64,000 nt of DNA from Nocardia harenae NBRC 108248. GTDB taxonomy: Bacteria > Actinomycetota > Actinomycetes > Mycobacteriales > Mycobacteriaceae. Position 1 is the first letter of the stretch; each line of letters starts with the position of its first letter. The stretch covers positions 1 through 64,000 of the forward strand of contig NZ_BDBH01000009.1 in the NCBI RefSeq assembly GCF_001612885.1, written 5' to 3'. The translations under genes and the position numbers were made by a program. Shown piece after piece: positions 15,960 to 22,674 of the stretch. The notes beneath the pieces were generated by a model. The model searched no databases, was not told the origin of the DNA, and worked only from the letters and a program-made list of their open reading frames with translations.

Positions 15960-16966
15960 CCGGACTCGTATGGGTGATCACCATCGTGGTGATCCTGGGA
16001 TTGTTCGTCTTCGACTTCTTCGCGCACGTGCGCACCCCGCACGAACCGAGCTTCCGGGAATCGGGCTTCTGGTCCGCCGTCTACATCGGGATCGCGCTGC
16101 TCTTCGGCGGCTTCGTCGCCTGGCAGTGGGGCGGCACCTACGCCGGTGAGTACTACGCGGGCTTCGTCACCGAGAAGGCGCTCTCGGTGGACAACCTCTT
16201 CGTCTTCCTGATCATCATGAGCACCTTCGCGGTGCCGCGGAAGTACCAGCAGAAGGTGCTGCTCATCGGCATCGTGCTGGCGCTGGTGATGCGCGGTGGC
16301 TTCATCGCCGTCGGCGCGGCCGCGATCAGCGCCTTCAGCTGGGTGTTCTACCTGTTCGGGGCCTTCCTGATCTACACCGCGGTGAAGCTGCTCAAGGACA
16401 GCGGGCACGAGGTGGAGGCGGAGGAGAAGCGCGATTCCATGATCGTGCGGCTCACCAAGAAGGTGGTGCCGACCACCGACGAGTACCACGGCGACAAGCT
16501 GCTCGCCCGGATCGACGGCAGGCGCGTGGTCACCCCGATGTTGCTGGCGCTGCTCGCCATCGGCTTCGCCGACCTGCTCTTCGCGCTCGACTCCATCCCC
16601 GCCATCTACGGCCTCACCGAGCAGCCGTACCTGGTCTTCACCGCCAACGCCTTCGCCCTCATGGGGCTGCGCCAGCTCTACTTCCTGATCGGCGGCCTGC
16701 TGGACCGCCTGGTCTACCTCTCCTACGGCCTCGCCGCCATCCTGGCGTTCATCGGCATCAAACTGGTGCTGCACGCGCTGCACGAGAACACGCTGCCCTT
16801 CGTCAACGGCGGCGAGCACGTCGCCGTCCCCGAGATCTCCACCCCGCTCTCGCTCTCGGTGATCATCGGCATCCTCGTCGTCGCCACCGTGGCCAGCCTC
16901 CTCCGCACCCGAGGTTCGGCCACGCCGAGCGCGGGAGCACCGGAGTCGGTGGACCAGCCGAAGTAA
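15950..16966 (+). CDS. TerC/Alx family integral membrane protein
   Basis: A 338-residue membrane protein with about eight or nine hydrophobic helices. The TerC signatures are VTEKALSVDNLFVFLIIM (near residue 75) and FADLLFALDSIPAIYGLTEQ (near residue 205). The paired acidic residues in these two helices are thought to bind manganese or other metals; relatives export Mn2+ or support tellurite resistance and co-translational metalation. A charged cytoplasmic loop lies at about 150-185. The ATG at 15950 fits the family N-terminus (MQVTGLVWVITIVVIL). No Mn-sensing riboswitch was recognised upstream. Confidence 0.88.
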   Translation: MQVTGLVWVITIVVILGLFVFDFFAHVRTPHEPSFRESGFWSAVYIGIALLFGGFVAWQWGGTYAGEYYAGFVTEKALSVDNLFVFLIIMSTFAVPRKYQQKVLLIGIVLALVMRGGFIAVGAAAISAFSWVFYLFGAFLIYTAVKLLKDSGHEVEAEEKRDSMIVRLTKKVVPTTDEYHGDKLLARIDGRRVVTPMLLALLAIGFADLLFALDSIPAIYGLTEQPYLVFTANAFALMGLRQLYFLIGGLLDRLVYLSYGLAAILAFIGIKLVLHALHENTLPFVNGGEHVAVPEISTPLSLSVIIGILVVATVASLLRTRGSATPSAGAPESVDQPK

Positions 16967-17034
16967 TGGGTGCGGGGGTCGGCGCACCGCCAGGTGTGCC
17001 GACCCCGCACCACCTCCGCCGTCGGAGGCAATCT

Positions 17035-17319
17035 TCAGTCCGAGAACGCCCCGAGCACCGGCAACCATTCCGCGACCCGGACCGCGTCGATCAACTCCTC
17101 GCGAGCGAACGGATCCCGCTCGAGCAGATCACGAAGCTCCGCTTCGGACTCGGTCCGGAAGATGAGCAGCGCCCCGGACCCGTCCGGATACGGCCCGCTG
17201 GTGAGCAACGTCCCGGCGTCGACCAGCGACCCCAGCCAGTTCCGATGCGCCGCGCGATGGACATCGCGCCCGGGCACGGTGCCCGCGGAGTAGGTGTAGT
17301 GCACGGCGAAGGTCGGCAC
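17035..17319 (-). CDS. YciI family protein
   Basis: A 94-residue ferredoxin-like-fold protein (MPTFAVHYTYSAGT...). The family histidine/aspartate pair is visible as HRAAHRNWLGSLVDAGTLL, followed by SGPYPDGSGALLIFR and FAREELIDAVRVAEW. Members are small dimeric proteins related to muconolactone isomerases, mostly without known substrate. The GTG start has a GAGAGGA sequence upstream. It lies 12 bp behind argA on the same strand and is probably co-transcribed with it. Confidence 0.8.
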   Translation of the reverse strand: MPTFAVHYTYSAGTVPGRDVHRAAHRNWLGSLVDAGTLLTSGPYPDGSGALLIFRTESEAELRDLLERDPFAREELIDAVRVAEWLPVLGAFSD

Positions 17320-17331
17320 AGGTCGGTCCTC

Positions 17332-17901
17332 TCAATCCAGGGTCAGCAGCATCCGAGTATTGCCGAGCGTGTTCGGCTTCACGTAGCTGAGGTCCAGGAA
17401 TTCGGCCACGCCGGTGTCGTACGAGCGGCACATCTCGGCGTACACCTCGGCGGTCACCGGCGTGCCGTGGATCTCCACGAACCCGTGCCCGGCGAAGAAC
17501 GGCACCTCGAAGGTGAGCACGAACACCCGCCGCAGCCCCAGCTCCCGCGCCACCTCGACCAGCCGGCGCACGATGAGCTTGCCCACACCGTGCCCCTTCA
17601 CGCTCGGGTGCACCGCTACCGTGCGCACCTCGCCCAGATCCGCCCAGAGCACGTGCAGCGCGCCGCAGCCGACGAGCCGGCCGTCCAGCTCCGCCACCCA
17701 GAACTCCTGGACCGCCTCGTACAGCGTCACCAGATTCTTCTCCAGCAGGATGCGGCCCGCGTAGACGTCGATGAGCTCCTTGATCCCCGGTACGTCCGCG
17801 GTGCGGGCTCGGCGCACCACCACGGCGGAAGCGGGCGCGCCCGAGGGCGCGACGGAGTTCGCGTCGCTGGTGGAAGCACCGAGTGGTGCCCGAGAAGTCA
17901 T
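17332..17901 (-). CDS. argA: GNAT amino-acid N-acetyltransferase, probable L-glutamate acetyltransferase
   Basis: A 189-residue GNAT enzyme that transfers acetyl from acetyl-CoA to glutamate at the head of arginine synthesis, as for the short ArgA of M. tuberculosis (Rv2747). After a variable 28-residue lead, the domain has VRRARTADVPGIKELIDVY, the acetyl-CoA loop VHPSVKGHGVGKLIVRRL (near residue 97) and a C-terminal FFAGHGF. Position between ftsK and pgsA also matches the mycobacterial gene. The ATG is preceded at 7 nt by TACTGT, so the mRNA may be leaderless. Confidence 0.85.
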   Translation of the reverse strand: MTSRAPLGASTSDANSVAPSGAPASAVVVRRARTADVPGIKELIDVYAGRILLEKNLVTLYEAVQEFWVAELDGRLVGCGALHVLWADLGEVRTVAVHPSVKGHGVGKLIVRRLVEVARELGLRRVFVLTFEVPFFAGHGFVEIHGTPVTAEVYAEMCRSYDTGVAEFLDLSYVKPNTLGNTRMLLTLD

Positions 17902-17908
17902 GGGGTGA

Positions 17909-17914
17909 ACAGTA
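17909..17914 (-). promoter_or_regulatory. -10 hexamer, leaderless argA
   Basis: On the minus strand TACTGT is followed by 7 nt and the argA ATG. It lies only 17 bp from the divergent TAGGCT of the pgsA leader, so the two promoters must share their upstream DNA. Confidence 0.5.
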
Positions 17915-17931
17915 GCGGGGGCGGTTACCGA

Positions 17932-17937
17932 TAGGCT
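17932..17937 (+). promoter_or_regulatory. -10 hexamer, leaderless start of the pgsA leader peptide
   Basis: TAGGCT is followed by 6 nt (GAGCCT) and then GTG 17944, which opens a 22-codon leader frame. Confidence 0.5.
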
Positions 17938-17943
17938 GAGCCT

Positions 17944-18012
17944 GTGTCGCGCATCCGCCCCGTCTCGCCCCGGTATCGCCGTGCGCGATCCGCGGGCCGG
18001 GGGATGTCGTGA
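17944..18012 (+). CDS. 22-residue arginine-rich leader peptide coupled to pgsA
   Basis: GTG 17944 opens a 22-codon frame (MSRIRPVSPRYRRARSAGRG followed by two residues) ending at TGA 18010-18012, which overlaps the pgsA GTG at 18009 (GTGA). The -10 hexamer TAGGCT is 6 nt upstream, the spacing of other leaderless genes in this window. Seven of 22 residues are arginine. Without this frame pgsA would have a 65-nt leader and no Shine-Dalgarno sequence, so coupled translation from the short frame is a reasonable model. It is too short for homology arguments. Confidence 0.5.
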   Translation: MSRIRPVSPRYRRARSAGRGMS

Positions 18013-18680
18013 GCGCGCAGCCCGAGGAGATCGACCGGAGGTGGAGCGGCCCCGTCGTCGGCCCCGGTTATCAGCGCGCGCCGCAGGAGGGCCACGTGCC
18101 GCACGAGCCCGCCGTGCCGCTGATGAACATCGCGAACATCCTCACCATGCTGCGGATCGCCATCGTCCCGCTGTTCGTGCTCGCGCTCTTCACCGCGGGC
18201 GGCCACGACACCGCCTGGCGGATCGGCGCCACCGTGCTCTTCGCGGTCGCCGCCATCACCGACCGCTTCGACGGGCAGCTGGCGCGCAAGTACGGCCTGG
18301 TCACCGACTTCGGCAAGCTCGCCGACCCGATCGCGGACAAGGCGCTGGTCGGCGCCGCGCTCATCGGCCTCTCGGTACTCGGCGACCTGGCCTGGTGGAT
18401 CACCATCGTGATCTGCGCCCGCGAGCTCGGCATCACGCTGCTCCGGCTGGTCGTGGTGCGGCGGGGGGTGATCCCGGCCGGGCGCGGCGGCAAACTCAAG
18501 ACGCTGGTGCAGACGCTGGCCATCGGGGTGCTGCTGCTGCCGCTCAGCGGCGCCTTCGAGACCGCGGGGATGGCGCTGATGTATCTGGCGGTGCTGCTCA
18601 CCGTCGCCACCGGGCTGGACTACGTTGGCCAGGCGGTCCGGGTCTGGCTGGCCGGGCCGGGGCGGGCCAGGGAATCGTGA
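18009..18680 (+). CDS. pgsA: CDP-alcohol phosphatidyltransferase (phosphatidylglycerophosphate synthase type)
   Basis: A 223-residue membrane enzyme of phospholipid synthesis, which transfers phosphatidyl from CDP-diacylglycerol to an alcohol, probably glycerol 3-phosphate. The CDP-alcohol phosphotransferase motif is complete, reading DRFDGQLARKYG then DFGKLADPIADK (near residue 80), with the conserved Asp residues. About five or six membrane helices follow an N-terminal soluble lead of 38 residues. Its position beside argA, cinA and clgR matches M. tuberculosis pgsA3. The GTG start overlaps the leader-peptide stop, and its TGA overlaps the cinA start. Confidence 0.9.
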   Translation: MSAQPEEIDRRWSGPVVGPGYQRAPQEGHVPHEPAVPLMNIANILTMLRIAIVPLFVLALFTAGGHDTAWRIGATVLFAVAAITDRFDGQLARKYGLVTDFGKLADPIADKALVGAALIGLSVLGDLAWWITIVICARELGITLLRLVVVRRGVIPAGRGGKLKTLVQTLAIGVLLLPLSGAFETAGMALMYLAVLLTVATGLDYVGQAVRVWLAGPGRARES

Positions 18681-19216
18681 CCGGCCCGCCGGCAGACACC
18701 GACCCGCCGACCGGCGCCGGTGCCGACCCGCTGGCCGTCGCGGGGGCCGCCGCGCTGGTGGCGGCGTTGCGCGGCGCCCGGCAGACCGTCGCCGCCGCGG
18801 AATCGCTGACCGCGGGGCTCTTCACCGCTGCCCTGGCCGGGGTGCCGGGGGCGAGCACCGTGCTGCGGGGCGGGCTCGTGGTCTATGCCACCGATCTCAA
18901 GCACACCCTCGCCGGGGTCGACGCCGAGCTGCTGGCCGGGCTCGGCCCGGTCGCCGCGGGCACCGCCGAGCAGCTCGCGGTCGGCGCCCGCACCCGCTGC
19001 GGCGCGGACTGGGGCGTCGGCCTCACCGGGGTGGCGGGGCCGGACCCGCAGGGCGGGCAGCCGGTCGGCACCGTCTTCCTCGCGGTCGCCGGGCCCCGGC
19101 ACACCAGCACCCAGCGGTTGAAACTCGCCGGTGACCGGTGGACCATCAGAATCGGTGCGACGCGCGCGGCGGTCGAGGAGTTGCTGCGCACGGTCGAGGC
19201 CGCCGAGCGGCCCTGA
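18677..19216 (+). CDS. CinA C-terminal family nicotinamide-nucleotide amidase
   Basis: A 179-residue stand-alone CinA C-terminal domain (PncC type), which hydrolyses nicotinamide mononucleotide to nicotinic acid mononucleotide in NAD recycling. Signatures are TVAAAESLTAGLFTAALAGVPGAS near residue 34 (read in part), the VVYATDLKHTLAGV segment and GLTGVAGPDPQGGQPVGTVF near residue 115. The N-terminal molybdopterin-like domain of full-length CinA is absent, as is usual for this locus. The GTG start overlaps the pgsA stop (GTGA), so the two are coupled. Confidence 0.85.
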   Translation: MTGPPADTDPPTGAGADPLAVAGAAALVAALRGARQTVAAAESLTAGLFTAALAGVPGASTVLRGGLVVYATDLKHTLAGVDAELLAGLGPVAAGTAEQLAVGARTRCGADWGVGLTGVAGPDPQGGQPVGTVFLAVAGPRHTSTQRLKLAGDRWTIRIGATRAAVEELLRTVEAAERP

Positions 19217-19261
19217 CCCCGGGCCCGGAAATCATGTCCTGACCCGGGAGAACCCGGAGCC

Positions 19262-19399
19262 GCGCCGGGCGGATTCGCGCCGTGAAATCCGGGTGAACCC
19301 GGAGCTCACGCGGGAACCGATCGGCGCCGTGAGGCGTTGTGCTGGAGAACGGGTTGCGCCGGAGATCCGGCCGCGCCGTGGCGCCGGGCGGATTCGCGC
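19262..19399 (+). repeat. 19-bp direct repeat upstream of clgR
   Basis: The 19-bp string GCGCCGGGCGGATTCGCGC occurs at 19262-19280 and again at 19381-19399. The two copies flank the SigE-type promoter. Both carry a TTCGC core, which is part of known ClgR-type operators, so autoregulation is possible but unproven. Confidence 0.35.
19312..19338 (+). promoter_or_regulatory. SigE-type ECF promoter of the clgR-psp operon
   Basis: GGGAACC at 19312-19318 and CGTT at 19335-19338 are separated by 16 bp, an exact match to the mycobacterial SigE consensus (GGGAACY, 15-16 bp, CGTT). The start of transcription would be near 19345, about 95 nt before clgR. In M. tuberculosis clgR is also SigE-dependent. 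Confidence 0.65.
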
Positions 19400-19439
19400 G
19401 GGGAGGCGGCGGCCGGTGTGCGAGGAAGAGGAGTGCGAG

Positions 19440-20186
19440 ATGACGCTGCTGCGAGAGGCGATCGGGGACAGTCTGCGGCGTGCGCGGCTCGCGCAGCACC
19501 GCACCCTGCGCGAAGTGTCCGGCTCGGCCCGGGTCAGCCTCGGCTACCTCTCGGAGGTCGAGCGCGGGCGCAAGGAGGCCTCCAGCGAGCTGCTGGCCGC
19601 TATCTGCTCGGCGCTGGACGTGCCGTTGTCCCGGGTGCTCTGGGATGTGAGCACCATCATGGCCGACGCCGACGGGTTCGGGCCGCTCGGCGACCTGGAG
19701 CCGGTGCTGGCCGGCGCCCCGGCCGAGGCGGGCCGGGAGGCCGCGCCCGAGCGGGGCGCCGAGCCGGCCGGGTTCACCGACGCGGGCACCGAGCCCACCG
19801 GCGTGATTCCGGCCGCCGAGCGCGGCGCCGGCTCGGAGGCCGCGGCCGCCCCGGCGGGCGCCACCATGTCGGCGGGCACCACCGGATCGGCGGGTGGCGG
19901 TGCACCCGCGGACCACCGGCCGGCCGCGGCGCCCGCGCGGCCGATCGGAGACGCCGGGGTCGAGGTGCCCGGCGCCGCGGGCGACGAGGCGGTCCCGGTT
20001 CCGGCCGGAATCGGCACCGGCCCGGACGCGCTCGGCGCACCGGACGCCGCCGACCCCCCGGCGGCCGCGATCGTGCCGGGCAGCGTGGTGGTGACCCCCG
20101 GCGCGGGCCGCCCGCTGCCGGTGGAGACCAGGATCGTGATCCCGGCCCCGCGCGGCGACGCCCTCGCCCTGGTGAATAGCTGGTGA
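19440..20186 (+). CDS. clgR: ClgR-type XRE transcription regulator with a long low-complexity insert
   Basis: A 248-residue regulator. The XRE helix-turn-helix at residues 5-68 is typical of ClgR, with LREAIGDSLRRARLAQHRTL then SLGYLSEVERGRKEASSELL (quoted in parts). ClgR activates clp protease and envelope-stress genes. Residues about 90-215 are an Ala/Gly/Pro-rich spacer, after which a conserved-looking end appears (ETRIVIPAPRGDALALVNSW). M. tuberculosis ClgR is only about 112 residues, so the spacer more than doubles the protein. The ATG has GAAGAGGAG upstream. A SigE-type promoter lies about 100 bp upstream, and pspA follows. Confidence 0.88.
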   Translation: MTLLREAIGDSLRRARLAQHRTLREVSGSARVSLGYLSEVERGRKEASSELLAAICSALDVPLSRVLWDVSTIMADADGFGPLGDLEPVLAGAPAEAGREAAPERGAEPAGFTDAGTEPTGVIPAAERGAGSEAAAAPAGATMSAGTTGSAGGGAPADHRPAAAPARPIGDAGVEVPGAAGDEAVPVPAGIGTGPDALGAPDAADPPAAAIVPGSVVVTPGAGRPLPVETRIVIPAPRGDALALVNSW

Positions 20187-20357
20187 CCGGCTGCGCACGC
20201 TGCGCGGGCGAGCGGTCAGCGACTAGATTCGGGGGGCACGGCCTCGGTGGATCCGGGTGCCACATGGTGGAGGATAGGAACCGACAACGGGTGCGTGACG
20301 GTCGCGCACCGCAGCCGCGTCGTGACGTGGCGCGTCAGATGGAGGCGGGATCAACCG

Positions 20358-21191
20358 ATGGCTAATCCGTTCGCGAAGGCCTGGAAGTACCTGATGGCCC
20401 TCTTCGACTCCAAGATCGAGGAGCACGCCGACCCGAAGGTCCAGATTCAGCAGGCGATCGAGGAGGCCCAGCGGCAGCACCAGGCGCTCTCGCAGCAGGC
20501 CGCATCGGTGATCGGCAACCAGCGCCAGCTGGAGATGAAGCTGAACCGGCAGCTCGACGAGGTCGAGAAGCTGAACGCCAACGCGCGGCAGGCCGTGCTC
20601 CTCGCCGACCAGGCCATCGCCGCGGGCGACACCGAGAAGGGCGTCCAGTACACCAACGCCGCCGAGGCGTTCGCCGCCCAGCTGGTCACCGCCGAGCAGT
20701 CGGTGGAAGACCTCAAGGTACTGCACGACCAGTCGCTGCAGGCGGCCGCGCAGGCCAAGAAGGCGGTCGAGCAGAACGCGATGCTGCTGCAGCAGAAGGT
20801 CGCCGAGCGCACCAAGCTGCTCAGCCAGCTGGAGCAGGCCAAGATGCAGGAGCAGGTCTCGGCCTCGCTGCAGCAGATGGACTCCACGCTCTCCGCGCCG
20901 GGCAGCACCCCCAGCCTGGACGCCGTGCGGGAGAAGATCGAGCGCCGCTACGCCAACGCGCTCGGCGCCGCCGAGCTGGCCCAGAACTCGGTGCAGGGCC
21001 GGATGCTCGAGGTGCAGCAGGCCAGCGTGCAGATGGCCGGGCACAGCAAGCTGGAGCAGATCCGCGCCTCCATGCGCGGCGATTCGCTGCCCGCGGGCGG
21101 CAGCACCCCCGCCGTCGGCCAGGCCCAGCCGCAGCCCAACCCGGCCGTTCAGCAGGCCGACCTGAACAAGGGGCAGACCGCCCAGCAGTGA
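20358..21191 (+). CDS. pspA: Phage shock protein A / 35-kDa antigen (PspA/IM30 family)
   Basis: A 277-residue peripheral membrane protein that coats and protects the stressed inner membrane. After an amphipathic N-terminus (MANPFAKAWKYLMALFDSKI) almost the whole protein is long coiled coil to about residue 230, rich in Glu, Gln and Ala. A Pro/Gln-rich tail closes it. The ATG has GGAGG 11 nt upstream. Gene order clgR-pspA-pspM matches the mycobacterial envelope-stress system, in which PspA also binds ClgR to damp the response. Confidence 0.93.
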   Translation: MANPFAKAWKYLMALFDSKIEEHADPKVQIQQAIEEAQRQHQALSQQAASVIGNQRQLEMKLNRQLDEVEKLNANARQAVLLADQAIAAGDTEKGVQYTNAAEAFAAQLVTAEQSVEDLKVLHDQSLQAAAQAKKAVEQNAMLLQQKVAERTKLLSQLEQAKMQEQVSASLQQMDSTLSAPGSTPSLDAVREKIERRYANALGAAELAQNSVQGRMLEVQQASVQMAGHSKLEQIRASMRGDSLPAGGSTPAVGQAQPQPNPAVQQADLNKGQTAQQ

Positions 21192-21246
21192 AGGCGCACC
21201 GGCCCGGCCGGTGCGGTACAGGAACCGAGAAGGGGAGGCCCGCCCG

Positions 21247-22116
21247 ATGAGCCGCCAGCAGCCCGAGCCCGGCTCGACCTGGCTCGGCCGTGCGAAACCC
21301 GCCGCCGTGCAGCACGTTCCGGCGCCCACCGCGGCGGCGCTGCGGGACATCGGGGAGAACGCCCTGGTAGCCGTGCGGCGCTGGGCCGATCCGAGGGAGC
21401 GCGAGCTGCGCAGGCGGCGCCGGGCCCGGCGCACCAGCCTGCGGCTGGGCACCGCGGGCGGGCTCACCACCGTCGGCGTGGTCGGGCTGGCCGTGCTCTC
21501 CGCGCCGGTCTGGGCCGTTGTCGTGCTCGGCGGCGGTGCGGTGGCGCTGGTCACCGGCGGCGCCATCAGCGCCCGGCGCTACCTGCGGCTGCGGCAGCTG
21601 CCCCTGCCGCAGGCCGCCTACCAGCCGCGCAAACTGCCGCCGCTGCGCTCCGCCGCCCGCACCGCCGCGGGCAGGCTGGAACGGGCCGAGCGGGCCATGC
21701 ACGCCCTCGTCGGCCAGATCGCGCGCACCGGCAGGCTCCCGCTGGACGAACTCGCCGACCTGCGCGAGACCGCGGGCTCCGGCGCCGCCGCGCTCGCCGC
21801 GCTGAGCACCGACATCCAGGCCATGGAGCAGGCCGTCGACGCCATCGGCCAGGCCAACCCCGCGACCGCGGGCTCGCTGCGCGACACCGTCCGCGCCGCG
21901 GTCCTGCGGCTGGACGCCGGGGTGGCGGAGTACGAGCAGCTGGTCGCCGCCGCCGGCGGGCTGCTCGCGGTGCCGGAAACCGGTGTCGTGCACTACAACT
22001 TCGACGTCATCGTCGCCGACCTCAGGCACGCCGCTGACCGCCTCGACGGCTGGGCGCAGGCGCTCACCGAGCTCGCCGACGACGGCCGCGCGCCGCTCCC
22101 GCCGCACGGCCGGTAG
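21247..22116 (+). CDS. pspM: PspM-like membrane protein of the Psp system
   Basis: A 289-residue protein with a basic N-terminus (RELRRRRRARRTSLRLG near residue 55), two adjacent hydrophobic helices at about 72-115 and a long soluble helical C-terminus with RLERAERAMHALVGQIA. This arrangement fits PspM (Rv2743c), the membrane partner of PspA in mycobacteria. The ATG is preceded by GAAGGGGAGG. It lies 55 bp after pspA in the same operon. No fourth partner resembling Rv2742c is seen downstream. Confidence 0.75.
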   Translation: MSRQQPEPGSTWLGRAKPAAVQHVPAPTAAALRDIGENALVAVRRWADPRERELRRRRRARRTSLRLGTAGGLTTVGVVGLAVLSAPVWAVVVLGGGAVALVTGGAISARRYLRLRQLPLPQAAYQPRKLPPLRSAARTAAGRLERAERAMHALVGQIARTGRLPLDELADLRETAGSGAAALAALSTDIQAMEQAVDAIGQANPATAGSLRDTVRAAVLRLDAGVAEYEQLVAAAGGLLAVPETGVVHYNFDVIVADLRHAADRLDGWAQALTELADDGRAPLPPHGR

Positions 22117-22230
22117 CGCCCGGCGAAATCACAACGCGCGGTGTCCGGTCGGCGACCGTAGGATGGCGCTGCGGCGACCGGCGACGCGCGGGAACCGCGC
22201 AGGTGCCGGGCGCGGGTCGGCAGGGGTGTG

Positions 22231-22236
22231 TAATGT
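22231..22236 (+). promoter_or_regulatory. Possible -10 hexamer of the lsr2-like gene
   Basis: TAATGT lies 40 bp upstream of the lsr2-like ATG, in one of the few AT-containing stretches of the intergenic region. No clear -35 element is seen. Confidence 0.35.
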
Positions 22237-22276
22237 GCTGTCTCCGAACGGTTCTGGCAGTAAGGACAGGGAAACT

Positions 22277-22621
22277 ATGGCGCAGCGGGTGGTCGTGACG
22301 ACGGTCGACGATTTCGACGGGGAGTCGGCGGCCGACGAGACCATCGTGTTCGGTCTCGACGGAGTCACCTACGAGATCGACCTGTCGTCGGCGAACGCCG
22401 AGCGCCTGCGCGCCGAGCTCGGGGAGTGGGTGCGGCACGCGCGCCGGGTCGGCGGCCGCCGCAGGCGCGCCGGGGAGCAGGGCGCCGCCGGGCGGGCGGG
22501 CGAGGACGCCACCGCCATCCGGCGCTGGGCCAGGGAGAACGGCTTCGACATCTCCTCGCGCGGCCGGGTGCCGGACGAGGTGGTCGCGGCCTACCGGACG
22601 GCGCATCCCGCCCGCTCCTGA
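22277..22621 (+). CDS. Lsr2 family nucleoid-associated protein
   Basis: A 114-residue H-NS-like silencer of AT-rich and foreign DNA. The N-terminal dimerisation domain has VVTTVDDFDGESAADETIVF and GVTYEIDLSSANAERLR. A variable basic linker (RRRRAGEQ) follows. The C-terminal DNA-binding domain has AIRRWARENGFDISSRGRVP, whose RGR minor-groove motif is intact. ATG 22277 is preceded by an AAGGACAGG sequence. Mycobacterial lsr2 normally lies elsewhere, near clpC, so this may be a second paralogue; the rest of the genome would be needed to tell. Confidence 0.9.
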   Translation: MAQRVVVTTVDDFDGESAADETIVFGLDGVTYEIDLSSANAERLRAELGEWVRHARRVGGRRRRAGEQGAAGRAGEDATAIRRWARENGFDISSRGRVPDEVVAAYRTAHPARS

Positions 22622-22674
22622 CCGTGCCGCGCGGCCCGGAGTAGGTATCCTCCAGCGTGGGAGGAGGTCGTACC

